From assembly GCF_905201705.1 (NCBI RefSeq), contig NZ_CAJKOX010000046.1, positions 1 to 32,625 of the forward strand: a stretch of DNA of 32,625 nt, written 5' to 3'. The position numbers and the translations under genes are program-made. Below, one piece after another: positions 14,683 to 22,142 of the stretch. Numbering within the stretch: position 1 is the stretch's first letter; the number at the start of each line of letters is the position of its first letter. Source of the DNA: an uncultured Marvinbryantia sp. (GTDB lineage Bacteria; Bacillota; Clostridia; Lachnospirales; Lachnospiraceae). The notes under the pieces are model-generated. The model saw only the letters and a program-made list of their open reading frames with translations. It was not told the origin of the DNA and searched no databases.

Positions 14683-15432
14683 CTACGATATATAATGATC
14701 CATCAAAATCATCAAAATAAATCCCGCAAGCATGGAATATGTGGCAAGCCGCTCGTATCCGTGGCTGTGTGTTTCGGGGATCATTTCATCGCTGACAACG
14801 TAGATCATGGTGCCGCCCGCGAACGCCAGCGCTGCCGGGAGAATCACGCTGGCAATCGTTACAGCCGCGTATCCCAGCATGGTTCCGACAATTTCTATCA
14901 CACCGGTGAAGCAGGCTATGAAGAATACCCGCTTTGCAGGGACTCCCGCCAGAAGCAGCGGCGATACGATCACCATTCCCTCCGGAATGTTCTGCAGAGC
15001 AATGCCAAGCGCTACTGTGATTGCATTGCCAATATCCTCACTGCCAAATCCGACTCCGGCAGCAATTCCTTCCGGCAGATTATGAATAGCGATCGCCATC
15101 ACAAACAGCATCACCTTATTTAAGTGGGACTGCTTATCGGCGTGCGCTTCCTGATCCAGCCCGGTAATCCGATGCAGGTGCGGCGTCAGCTTATCGGCAA
15201 AATTCAGGCATATCGCTCCCGCTAGAATCCCGGCACAGGTCACCCAGACATTTCCATATTCCAGAGATGGAATAATAAGCCCGAATATCGCTGCCGCCAG
15301 CATCACCCCTGCTGCAAATCCAAGCACACCGTCATTTAGTTCATGTGGGATTTTCCGAAATAAAAACCCCAGAAGCACCCCAATAATGGTGGCTCCGCCC
15401 ACACCTATCGCAGATATCATCGCTAACTGCAT
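14683..15432 (-). CDS. ZIP-family divalent metal transporter
   Basis: 249-residue membrane protein that should import zinc or related divalent metals into the cytoplasm. The ZIP metal-site motifs are present: HNLPEG (117-122) in helix 4 and QNIPEG (147-152) in helix 5. About eight helices are visible, with a His-containing loop (HLHRITGLDQEAHADKQSH) between helices 3 and 4. Length and motifs fit the ZupT/GufA branch, where QNIPEG in place of HNxPEG is common. The start ATG 15432 follows AAGGAGTATAGAAA, only 18 bases after the permease stop, so it is probably read from the upstream operon. A functional link to the exporter is not evident. Confidence 0.88.
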   Translation of the reverse strand: MQLAMISAIGVGGATIIGVLLGFLFRKIPHELNDGVLGFAAGVMLAAAIFGLIIPSLEYGNVWVTCAGILAGAICLNFADKLTPHLHRITGLDQEAHADKQSHLNKVMLFVMAIAIHNLPEGIAAGVGFGSEDIGNAITVALGIALQNIPEGMVIVSPLLLAGVPAKRVFFIACFTGVIEIVGTMLGYAAVTIASVILPAALAFAGGTMIYVVSDEMIPETHSHGYERLATYSMLAGFILMILMDHYIS

Positions 15433-15450
15433 TTTCTATACTCCTTATAT

Positions 15451-16782
15451 TTACGATCTGTCATTTTTCAGCATCTCCATCAGTTTTGCCGGTCCCGGCG
15501 GATTCCCCTTATAAAGAGACATCATTTTATAGAGCTTTCCGGCGAGCAGCGTCACCAGAACCGCCGTGAGCACAACAATGCCGAGTGAACCGAGCGCCTG
15601 CGGTATTGTCATTCCGCCAAGCAGTATCTTAGTCGGTGTGACGAGGATTGCCGTAAACGGCATCCACGCCTGCCAGGTAACGGCGTCCCACGGGACATCC
15701 GAATTTGTGCCGCCTGCGTACATCGTGGCAAAAAAGCTGATAAGAAGCACCATCACAAACAGCATATTCGTACTGGAAAGATCCTCCGGCTTTTCTGCAA
15801 CCGCGCCGCCGATCGCCGCCAGCGAGCAGTACAGGAGAAGCCCTGCCGCCAGCATCAGAAGCGCAAGTATCACGCCGGATACCGTAAACATTCCGGAAAT
15901 CTCTCCGAAAGCATCAAATAGCTGCAAAATTGCCATATCCGACTGCGAATTTATTGTTTTTACAAGCTGTGTTCCAAGCGCAAAGCCTCCAACAAGACCG
16001 CCGATCCAGCAAAATAACTGCAAAATTCCGCTTGCCGCTGTCGCAAATACTTTTCCAAGGAGCATCGCTCCCGGTTTCACCGATACCAGAAACAGATCCA
16101 TCAGCTTCGACGTCTTTTCCATGATTGCACTGTTTGCCGTTCCCTGCCCGTATGCAAGGATCATAAAATACAGCACCATGATGTTCAGATAAGGAAGCAT
16201 CATCGCAAAAATTTCCCGCATCTCTGCATACTCATCGGTCTCTCCCTCCAGCGCCTCCGTGTCGCGCACGGAAACCTCAATGGGCATGGTAAGCTCGGCA
16301 ATCTGCGTATACGCAAGCTGTGATTTCTGCACCAGCACGTAGCGGAAATATCGGTTAATAAAGTCCTCATATGCAGATGCATCCTTTTTCTCAAGCTCCG
16401 TTTCCTCCGGAAGAAGCACGGATATCTGGTAGGCACTGTCCTGCTTCTCTATCACAAGAAGCACCGCATAACCGTCTGCGGACGCCATCTCTGCCGCACG
16501 CTCAACGCTGTCTGCCATTTCGTAATCGATATTCTGAAACTGCTCCGGATCGGCGCTGTTTAAAAAGCTGTAATCCGTCAGATTCTGCTCCCCGTCGATC
16601 ACATAAACCTTTGTGATCTTACTCTCATACTGCTCATCTTTTCCAAAATACTCGATTGCCGGCATGATCAGTGCAGGAAGCAGGAAGCAAAGTACCGTGA
16701 TCCAGATCGTCGCATTGCGGTAGCCCTTGCCTTTTATATGCTGCATAAAAGTAAATGAAAATATTTTTCCTATGCTCTTCAT
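15451..16782 (-). CDS. ABC-2 type permease (NatB-like), second of two
   Basis: 443 residues. The first helix (ATIWITVLCFLLPALIMPAIE) is followed by an about 150-residue extracytoplasmic domain. A cluster of five or six helices comes next (YLNIMVLYFMILAYGQGTANSAIMEKTSKLMDLFLVSVKP..LLGKVFATAASGILQLFCW). The EKTSKLMDLFLVSVKP loop is typical of NatB-type exporters. The start ATG 16782 has AGGGAGG nine bases before it and lies 1 base after the previous stop; the longer frame to 16815 lacks support. It probably forms a heterodimer with the product of the gene upstream and uses the ATPase at 18084. The substrate is unknown. Confidence 0.85.
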   Translation of the reverse strand: MKSIGKIFSFTFMQHIKGKGYRNATIWITVLCFLLPALIMPAIEYFGKDEQYESKITKVYVIDGEQNLTDYSFLNSADPEQFQNIDYEMADSVERAAEMASADGYAVLLVIEKQDSAYQISVLLPEETELEKKDASAYEDFINRYFRYVLVQKSQLAYTQIAELTMPIEVSVRDTEALEGETDEYAEMREIFAMMLPYLNIMVLYFMILAYGQGTANSAIMEKTSKLMDLFLVSVKPGAMLLGKVFATAASGILQLFCWIGGLVGGFALGTQLVKTINSQSDMAILQLFDAFGEISGMFTVSGVILALLMLAAGLLLYCSLAAIGGAVAEKPEDLSSTNMLFVMVLLISFFATMYAGGTNSDVPWDAVTWQAWMPFTAILVTPTKILLGGMTIPQALGSLGIVVLTAVLVTLLAGKLYKMMSLYKGNPPGPAKLMEMLKNDRS

Positions 16783-16783
16783 A

Positions 16784-18094
16784 TCAACGCGCCTCCCTTG
16801 TGTGTTTTCTGCCAAGCATCGCGATCCATCCGCTCAGCTTCAGACGGCTTCCGCGATACATCATCAGATCGCGGTACACCTTCGCGCATACATATGCCAG
16901 AAACGCAATGACAATAAGCTGTATAAGCCAGGACAATATAACAATGCCGATTCCTATGCTCCCTGTAATATAATATGTCGGCGCACAGAAAATGGATACT
17001 ATCGGTATGAGCGCAACCGCCGTATTCACCGCAGTAGAGTCCACGGCAACCGCTATCACCGCCGCCAGATATCCGATGAGCACCAGCATTACTATTGCCA
17101 TATTCGCAGGCTCCACATCCTCCATCGTGGAGCATCCGGTGCCGATCAGCCCGCTGAGCAGCGAAACTGTCAGATAACCAAGCAGAATCGACGCCAGAAG
17201 AACCAGAACCGCTGCCGGTGAAAGCCGAAAGCTCTCCGCGTTAATCCCCATCGCAGTAAACTGGTTTATAACGACGGAAGTATCTGCAAACCGTCCGGTA
17301 ACGGCATAGGAAGCAACCATCACCGCCAGCAAAGAAACGATCAGTCCAAACACATACGTCATAACGGCAAGAATCTTTCCAAGCAGCATAGCAAGCGGCT
17401 TCACACTAACCATCAAAAGCTCCGCCAGCTTCGACGCCTTTTCCTCGATCACCTTCTGAATGATGTAGGAGGAAACAAATGTGCAGAGCATCAGCACAAA
17501 AATAGAATATGCCATCTGCACGCCAAATCTGGCGTCAAAGTTATCCTCTTCCTCCTCATAAAATTCAGTGACGGACTCTGTTTTCGTACTGTATCCGCTT
17601 GTCAGAACAGCAATCTGCTGCGGCGTCGCCTCCTGCTGCGCATAACGCGCCTCATCCAGCAGCGCAGAAAAAACTTCCGTACACTGTGATAGCTCTGCGT
17701 CTGAGAAATCCTTCGTCTCCGCGGTAACTGCTTCTATCTCAAAGCTGCCCGCATTTCTGCTTAGATGAAGGTACACTTCCGAAGCGCCGATTTCCTTAGG
17801 CTTCTTTTCTTCCGTTACTTCCGCAAAAGAAGTATCTGCAAAAATCTCGTTTTTTATCGGCACCTCCGCCAGCGCCAGCTCATATCCGGTATCATTTTTC
17901 ACATAAACAGATGTAATGTCTGCAGATACCGTCTTTTCCCCGCCCATCAGAAGCGTCATCACCGGTATGCTGACAGCCGCGAAAAGAAGAAGGATAAAAA
18001 GCGTGATAACATTTGCCTTTCCCTTCAGCATCTGTCCGAGCGTGAAGCGGTACACCTTACCGGTTCCGGTAAAATCATTTCGGCTAATCTTCAT
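16784..18094 (-). CDS. ABC-2 type permease (NatB-like), first of two
   Basis: 436 residues, the same plan as its neighbour: one N-terminal helix (ANVITLFILLLFAAVSIPVMTLL), a long outside domain, then QMAYSIFVLMLCTFVSSYIIQKVIEEKASKLAELLMVSVKPLAMLLG and four or more further helices. The EEKASKLAELLMVSVKP loop matches EKTSKLMDLFLVSVKP in the next gene, so the two permeases are paralogues. The start ATG 18094 is chosen because AGGTGAT lies just upstream; it overlaps the ATPase stop by 11 bases. GTG and ATG codons 9 and 6 bases earlier are alternatives. Confidence 0.85.
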   Translation of the reverse strand: MKISRNDFTGTGKVYRFTLGQMLKGKANVITLFILLLFAAVSIPVMTLLMGGEKTVSADITSVYVKNDTGYELALAEVPIKNEIFADTSFAEVTEEKKPKEIGASEVYLHLSRNAGSFEIEAVTAETKDFSDAELSQCTEVFSALLDEARYAQQEATPQQIAVLTSGYSTKTESVTEFYEEEEDNFDARFGVQMAYSIFVLMLCTFVSSYIIQKVIEEKASKLAELLMVSVKPLAMLLGKILAVMTYVFGLIVSLLAVMVASYAVTGRFADTSVVINQFTAMGINAESFRLSPAAVLVLLASILLGYLTVSLLSGLIGTGCSTMEDVEPANMAIVMLVLIGYLAAVIAVAVDSTAVNTAVALIPIVSIFCAPTYYITGSIGIGIVILSWLIQLIVIAFLAYVCAKVYRDLMMYRGSRLKLSGWIAMLGRKHTREAR

Positions 18095-19067
18095 GTGCAT
18101 CACCTACTTTTTCCACGAATATTTCGTGCAGCGACGGCTCGCGCAGGTCGAACGTGATCACGCGGACATCATGCTCGATCAGCATTTTCAGGAAAGCATT
18201 CGCCTGCTCTTCTCCCGACACACGAAGCTGATATTCACATTCCTTTTCTGTGACAATCATAAGTCCCGCTTTCGCGATCAACTCCTTTACATCGACTTCC
18301 GTTTTCAGAGAGAGATTGATCCTGCCGTAGCTCTTTTTAATATCATTCAGATGCCCCTGCAGAACCGTCTTTGAACGGTTTAAAATGACGATGTCGGTAC
18401 AGAACTCCTCCACCGTCGCCATCTGGTGGCTGGACATGATCAGGTACTTGCCTTTTGCAATTTCCTCCCGGATAATGCTCTTGAACAGATCCGTATTTAC
18501 CGGATCAAGCCCGGAGAGCGGTTCATCCAGTATCAGCAGATCCGGATCCGGCAAAAGCGCCGTCATAAACTGGATTTTCTGCTGGTTTCCCTTGGAAAGC
18601 TGATCCGCTTTCTTCGGCGGCTGTTTTTTCGCACGCTTTTTATTTTTTGCCTTTCCACCCAACTGATCTTCGTCTGCCGCCGGAAGCTCCGTCGGATACA
18701 GATATTCCTCAACTTCCAGCCGTCCCGCCCAGTATTTGATGCGCTTTTTTGCCTCTGCCTTTGAAATGCCGCGCAGAGCTGCAAAATAGATCAATTGATC
18801 CATCAGCGTATACTTGGGATACAGACCGCGCTCCTCGGCGAGATAACCGACATTGCAGACGGATGTGTCAAGCGGCTTTCCGTTCCAGAGCACCTCACCG
18901 CTGTCCTTTGACAGCATATTCAGCATCATGCGGATGGACGTCGTTTTTCCGGCGCCGTTTGTGCCAAGCAGCGCAAATACGCCCGGCTTCGCCATCTCAA
19001 AGCTCAGATTGTCTACAACTGTTTTATCGCCATACTTTTTTGAAAGGTTTCTTACGATCAGACTCAT
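18084..19067 (-). CDS. ABC transporter ATPase (NatA-like) with a lysine-rich insert
   Basis: 327 residues. Walker A GTNGAGKTT (35-43), signature LSKGNQQK (157-164), Walker B LLILDEP (177-183), D-loop GLDP and switch H214 (MSSHQM) are all intact, so it should hydrolyse ATP for the two NatB-like permeases. Between the helical domain (LEVEEYLYPTEL) and the signature lies an extra stretch, about 128-153. It is acidic first (DED), then strongly basic (KAKNKKRAKKQPPKK). In relatives I know, the helical domain passes into LSKGNQQK through only a few residues. The last 100 residues are the accessory domain usual for drug/ion exporters of this class. The start ATG 19067 follows AGAGGAGAAAA. Confidence 0.88.
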   Translation of the reverse strand: MSLIVRNLSKKYGDKTVVDNLSFEMAKPGVFALLGTNGAGKTTSIRMMLNMLSKDSGEVLWNGKPLDTSVCNVGYLAEERGLYPKYTLMDQLIYFAALRGISKAEAKKRIKYWAGRLEVEEYLYPTELPAADEDQLGGKAKNKKRAKKQPPKKADQLSKGNQQKIQFMTALLPDPDLLILDEPLSGLDPVNTDLFKSIIREEIAKGKYLIMSSHQMATVEEFCTDIVILNRSKTVLQGHLNDIKKSYGRINLSLKTEVDVKELIAKAGLMIVTEKECEYQLRVSGEEQANAFLKMLIEHDVRVITFDLREPSLHEIFVEKVGDAHED

Positions 19068-19106
19068 TTTTCTCCTCTTCCCCTAAATAATTTTTATGAC
19101 CTTTTA

Positions 19107-19119
19107 ACCCTGGCATCAT
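19107..19119 (-). repeat. Dispersed 13-base motif, copy 2
   Basis: ATGATGCCAGGGT on the minus strand, followed by TAAAAGGTCATAA, in the 92-base spacer between the DUF2812 and ATPase genes. It is identical over 13 bases to 4345-4357; the flanks differ. Confidence 0.6.
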
Positions 19120-19159
19120 ATACCAGTTTAAGCTCTCTTACGAAAATGTCAATTCTCCC

Positions 19160-20209
19160 CTATGTAGAAATATAACCCGTAATAAAGCCCAAAATAAAGC
19201 CAACTGCAATAAAAATCACCCAATATAACAACCAGGAGTATAAAAACATATTCTTTTTTCCAAAATCGACCTGACTGCCGCTTCTGTACAGGATCTGGTT
19301 ATTCGCGTAGGCACAGGCAAACTCCATCCCATTCTGCTCTGCCTCCTTTACGCTTTCCACCTGCCAGTCGTTGTTCTGCTGGTTGATATCCTTTCCATCC
19401 TCAATTTTCTGAAGATGCCGTGCGCGCCTTCTTCTGTTCACCGCCGCCTTAGAATCCACCGTGTAATACAGCGTTTGCTGCGGTCCCTTCTCAAAGCTGT
19501 AACAGACTGCACTGCTTCTGATAATATGCCAGCCGTTCGCGCTCTGCTTCTGTAAATACTTTGTCAGCCCCTTTGTGGTGAGAAACAGCCGGTATTCCTT
19601 TTTTGTATCGCTCTTCTTTCCGTTTGCCCGCAGCCACTCCCGCGCACCCATCCGGAATTCTCTTTCGCACATCTGCGCGATCCCTTCACACCAGAAACCG
19701 AATACTATGAGGATCGTGCTCCACACAAACCCCAGCATAAACGGGAACAGGCTCCTGATCAGAAATGCAAGAAGCAGCATGAGAATATCAAACGCCATCG
19801 CACATTTATAGTTTATCCGCGCCGCATTCTGATACCGATCCCGGTATTTCAACGCGTGAATGCGCCGTTCTTCCTCCGTATCGTACATTTCGTTAATGCC
19901 ATCTTCCTCATAAGGCTTGCAGAAATAATAATTCATATCTTCATCGTGTGTAATTTCCCGCCAGCCCATCTCCTCCGCCAGCGACACAAACATTTCCCGA
20001 TCCTGGATTTCCTTCAGCACCGGATACTTCGGGAGGTCAAACCGGTCCACATCGTATACAAGACGCTGCGGATTTCCCTTTTCAAAGGTATAGATAACGC
20101 CGAGATTGATATTCTTTAAAAACAGCCCCTGCTGCGCCATCTCCTCCAGCCAGAATTTCTCCCGCATCAGACTCAGAATAAATTTTGTTTTACGAACGGT
20201 CTGTCCCAT
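19160..20209 (-). CDS. DUF2812 domain protein
   Basis: 349 residues. It has two copies of the DUF2812-like motif: FWLEEMAQQGLFLKNINLGVIYTFEKG..RLVYDVDRFD near the N-terminus, and TKYLQKQSANGWHIIRSS..YSFEKGPQQTLYYTVDSK later. Two or three membrane helices lie at about 145-190 (MAFDILMLLLAFLIRSLFPFMLGFVW) and one at the C-terminus. DUF2812 proteins typically follow a PadR regulator and are thought to be membrane sensors or anti-regulators; the mechanism is not established. The start ATG 20209 has GGGGAGGAAATCT and overlaps the PadR stop by 20 bases, so they are coupled. A relic of a second copy lies at 21325. Confidence 0.88.
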   Translation of the reverse strand: MGQTVRKTKFILSLMREKFWLEEMAQQGLFLKNINLGVIYTFEKGNPQRLVYDVDRFDLPKYPVLKEIQDREMFVSLAEEMGWREITHDEDMNYYFCKPYEEDGINEMYDTEEERRIHALKYRDRYQNAARINYKCAMAFDILMLLLAFLIRSLFPFMLGFVWSTILIVFGFWCEGIAQMCEREFRMGAREWLRANGKKSDTKKEYRLFLTTKGLTKYLQKQSANGWHIIRSSAVCYSFEKGPQQTLYYTVDSKAAVNRRRRARHLQKIEDGKDINQQNNDWQVESVKEAEQNGMEFACAYANNQILYRSGSQVDFGKKNMFLYSWLLYWVIFIAVGFILGFITGYIST

Positions 20210-20516
20210 AGATTTCCTCCCCGTTTCTGAGCTGCTTGCGCAGGCGCTCCAGCTCCATTTTTAAAATTTCATCCCCCATCGGAGTCAGCCGATACACCTT
20301 TTTCCCGTTTTCATTCGACACTACCTCGATCAGAGCATCCTCCACCAGACGACCGAGCATCGTGTAAAGCGTGCCGGTGCCCATATGGATACGGTTTTCC
20401 GTAAGTTCACGGACAAACTGCATGATAGCATACCCATGCCTTTCCTCCTTCAGAGCAAGCAGTGTATAGTAGGTAGTTTCTGTCATTGGAATATATTTTT
20501 TAATGATCTGCTCCAA
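20190..20516 (-). CDS. PadR-family transcriptional repressor
   Basis: 108 residues with the PadR winged helix: ETTYYTLLALKEERHGYAIMQFVRELT, IHMGTGTLYTMLGRLVEDALIEVV and GKKVYRLTPMGDEIL, then a C-terminal helix for dimer contact. I choose the TTG at 20516 (MEQIIKKYIPMTETTYY), seven bases after AGGGGA. The longer ATG frame to 20579 is excluded because that codon lies inside the -10 box of the promoter and would not be transcribed. It probably represses its own operon (DUF2812, ATPase, permeases) by binding the palindrome at 20544-20568 and is released by the exporter's substrate (inference from the family). Confidence 0.9.
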   Translation of the reverse strand: MEQIIKKYIPMTETTYYTLLALKEERHGYAIMQFVRELTENRIHMGTGTLYTMLGRLVEDALIEVVSNENGKKVYRLTPMGDEILKMELERLRKQLRNGEEIYGTDRS

Positions 20517-20543
20517 TTTTCTATCCCCTGTCCGTTTACTTTT

Positions 20544-20606
20544 CGATATGTCGAGTATCGACATATCGCCTAACGACATAATAGCACTTTACTATATATC
20601 TGTCAA
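20544..20606 (-). promoter_or_regulatory. PadR operon promoter and palindromic operator
   Basis: TTGACA (20606-20601), a 17-base spacer, then TATTAT (20583-20578). The transcript start is expected near 20570. Just downstream lies CGATATGTCGA-GTA-TCGACATATCG (20544-20568), a perfect palindrome with 11-bp arms. It includes ATGT..ACAT, the known half-sites of PadR proteins. An extra CGACAT half-site is at 20574-20579. Confidence 0.85.
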
Positions 20607-20618
20607 TCAGTTTTTCTG

Positions 20619-20648
20619 TTGACAAATGAATGCTTCTTCCGTTAGAAT
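20619..20648 (+). promoter_or_regulatory. Divergent promoter next to the PadR promoter
   Basis: TTGACA (20619-20624), an 18-base spacer, then TAGAAT (20643-20648). It points away from padR, with no long reading frame downstream; a terminator-like hairpin follows within 50 bases. Confidence 0.5.
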
Positions 20649-20691
20649 ACTCTTAGAAAGGAAATGGGGTCTTCTACTGAGTATGGTCATC

Positions 20692-20723
20692 TGACTGGAA
20701 AAGCTTTCCCGTTTCTTTTTTTT
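20692..20723 (+). terminator. Short hairpin with T-run
   Basis: GGAAA-AGC-TTTCC followed by CGTTTCTTTTTTTT. With the promoter at 20619 it would bound an RNA of about 65-70 bases that could encode only a 27-codon peptide from ATG 20664 with a poor ribosome site. The stem is short, so this is tentative. Confidence 0.45.
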
Positions 20724-20753
20724 ATTTCCATAATATCATACAGATAATATTTT

Positions 20754-21081
20754 CTATCTTTCCACCCTGCCTTCTTCTGTTAAGACCGGTAACGCAAACC
20801 AGGATTCATATCTGTACCACCCATATTGAGCATCTTTTCTGTGCTTATTTTTCCGATTTTCCTGAAATTCCTTTTTCGTTGAAATTTCTACTAATTCCGG
20901 CAATCCCTGTATTGCGTTGGCTTTTGCCTTTGCACTTGCCCCTTTCAGTCTGTGCGTATAGTTAGAATTTGCATATTCATCCGGAAAATCCGAACCAACA
21001 TGTACAATTAAAAATAATACTATTAATCATTACAACCTTATTCCCATCAATATCAGTAATAATATTTATATTCCTTCCCAT
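20754..21081 (-). pseudogene. Frameshifted remnant of a mobile-element-associated clostridial protein
   Basis: From ATG 21081 (after AGGAGAAATGA) the frame reads MGRNINIITDIDGNKVVMIN, then soon runs into a stop. In the next frame a clean coding stretch continues: VHVGSDFPDEYANSNYTHRL, KGASAKAKANAIQGLPELVE, KKEFQENRKNKHRKDAQYG, WYRYESWFALPVLTEEGRVER, then a TAG at 20754. From memory, this resembles a conserved protein of unknown function frequent in Lachnospiraceae, near mobile elements, with about 35 more residues between the two parts and a longer C-terminus. An internal deletion with frameshift and a premature end therefore seem likely. It is AT-richer than its flanks. It is too short and broken to show up as one long frame. 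Confidence 0.7.
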
Positions 21082-21186
21082 TCATTTCTCCTTTTTATTC
21101 GCTTTGTATATGAAAACTTATTGTTATTATAAATCAAGTATAGTTTGTAATAATTATTTATTCAAGAAAAAAATAACCCAAAACCA

Positions 21187-21215
21187 TTGTCAATCTTATG
21201 ATTTTACTCTATGAT
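21187..21215 (+). promoter_or_regulatory. Promoter of the two-component/ABC operon
   Basis: TTGTCA (21187-21192), a 17-base spacer, then TATGAT (21210-21215). The leader to the regulator start (21434) is about 210 bases. It contains a small imperfect hairpin GGTAACAG..CTGTTGCC (21232-21262) and the DUF2812 relic. Confidence 0.55.
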
Positions 21216-21324
21216 ATTTTTATGAAAACCCGGTAACAGTTCCGCCAGGCTGCCCTGTTGCCTGCAAAAATCTATATTGCTGCAAAGCCCGTTCTTATAG
21301 AACAGACAGACTTTAATGCTCTCC

Positions 21325-21402
21325 CGCGAGGGAAGTCCGCAGCGGCTGGTTTACGATGTGGACCGGTTTGACCTTCCGAAATATCCTCTCAGGAACATAA
21401 CA
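21325..21402 (+). pseudogene. DUF2812 gene relic
   Basis: In one frame the DNA reads REGSPQRLVYDVDRFDLPKYP, against KGNPQRLVYDVDRFDLPKYP in the intact DUF2812 protein at 19160-20209. Over 51 bases (21337-21387) 45 match, and all six differences are at third codon positions with no amino-acid change. No start or further homology is visible on either side, so only about 60-65 bases survive. Confidence 0.85.
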
Positions 21403-21433
21403 GATGGCCAGACCGGTTCCGGAAAGGAATAGA

Positions 21434-22108
21434 ATGGATATAAAAATTGCTGTCATTGCAGACGATAAAAAACTGAACGAGGGCATCTGCCTTTCCCTGA
21501 AGGAGCCGGGGCGCATCTTCTTTCCCTGCCGCACGCTTGCGCAGGCACGGCAGTGCCTGCAGGAAAACAGTCTCAACCTGATTCTTCTCGACGTCAATCT
21601 TCCGGACGGCAGCGGCATTGATTTTGTCCGGGAAATACGCGCAAAAAGCCGCACGCCCATCATACTGATTACCGTAAACAATATGGAACTTGACATCGTT
21701 ACCGGGCTGGAGGCGGGCGCCAACGATTACATCACAAAACCGTTCAGCCTGATGGTTCTGCGGGCGCGCGCCGCCGTACAGCTTCGGGACTGCACAAAAA
21801 CAGACAGCGGCATTTCCATCGATGGATTTATCTTTGATTTTAATAAAATGCTGTTTTCCAAAAACGGACAGCACATTGAATTGAGCAAAACGGAGCAGCG
21901 CCTGCTGCGCATTCTCGTAGAAAACAGAGGCGCCGCCATCCGCCGGAGCTATTTAATCGATACTGTCTGGCAGGGCGACACCGAATATGTAGATGAGCAT
22001 GCTCTGACAGTCGCCGTCAAGCGGCTGAGAGATAAGCTGGAGGACGACAGCGCGAATCCCGCATATATTAAAACCATATATGGTATCGGATATATGTGGG
22101 CAGTCTGA
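21434..22108 (+). CDS. OmpR/PhoB-type response regulator
   Basis: 224 residues. The receiver has D10-D11 (VIADDKK), phospho-acceptor D53 (LILLDVNLPDGSG), T80 (ILITVNN) and K102 (YITKPFS). The C-terminal winged helix (about 125-222) ends with EHALTVAVKRLRDKLEDD and IKTIYGIGYMW. The start ATG 21434 has AAAGGAATAGA before it; the ten extra codons to 21404 are unsupported. It should control the adjacent exporter genes in response to the kinase that follows, as in BceR/VanR-like antibiotic-sensing systems. Confidence 0.93.
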   Translation: MDIKIAVIADDKKLNEGICLSLKEPGRIFFPCRTLAQARQCLQENSLNLILLDVNLPDGSGIDFVREIRAKSRTPIILITVNNMELDIVTGLEAGANDYITKPFSLMVLRARAAVQLRDCTKTDSGISIDGFIFDFNKMLFSKNGQHIELSKTEQRLLRILVENRGAAIRRSYLIDTVWQGDTEYVDEHALTVAVKRLRDKLEDDSANPAYIKTIYGIGYMWAV

Positions 22109-22142
22109 GCAGTGCCCTGTCTGCAGAAAGGAATCATATCAC

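Noticed and set aside
20517..20579. Longer PadR reading frame from ATG 20579
   Set aside because: That ATG lies in the -10 box and the extra codons encode the operator palindrome.
20664..20747. Small reading frame of 27 codons after the divergent promoter
   Set aside because: Poor ribosome site, low complexity C-terminus encoded by the hairpin and T-run, no recognisable likeness.
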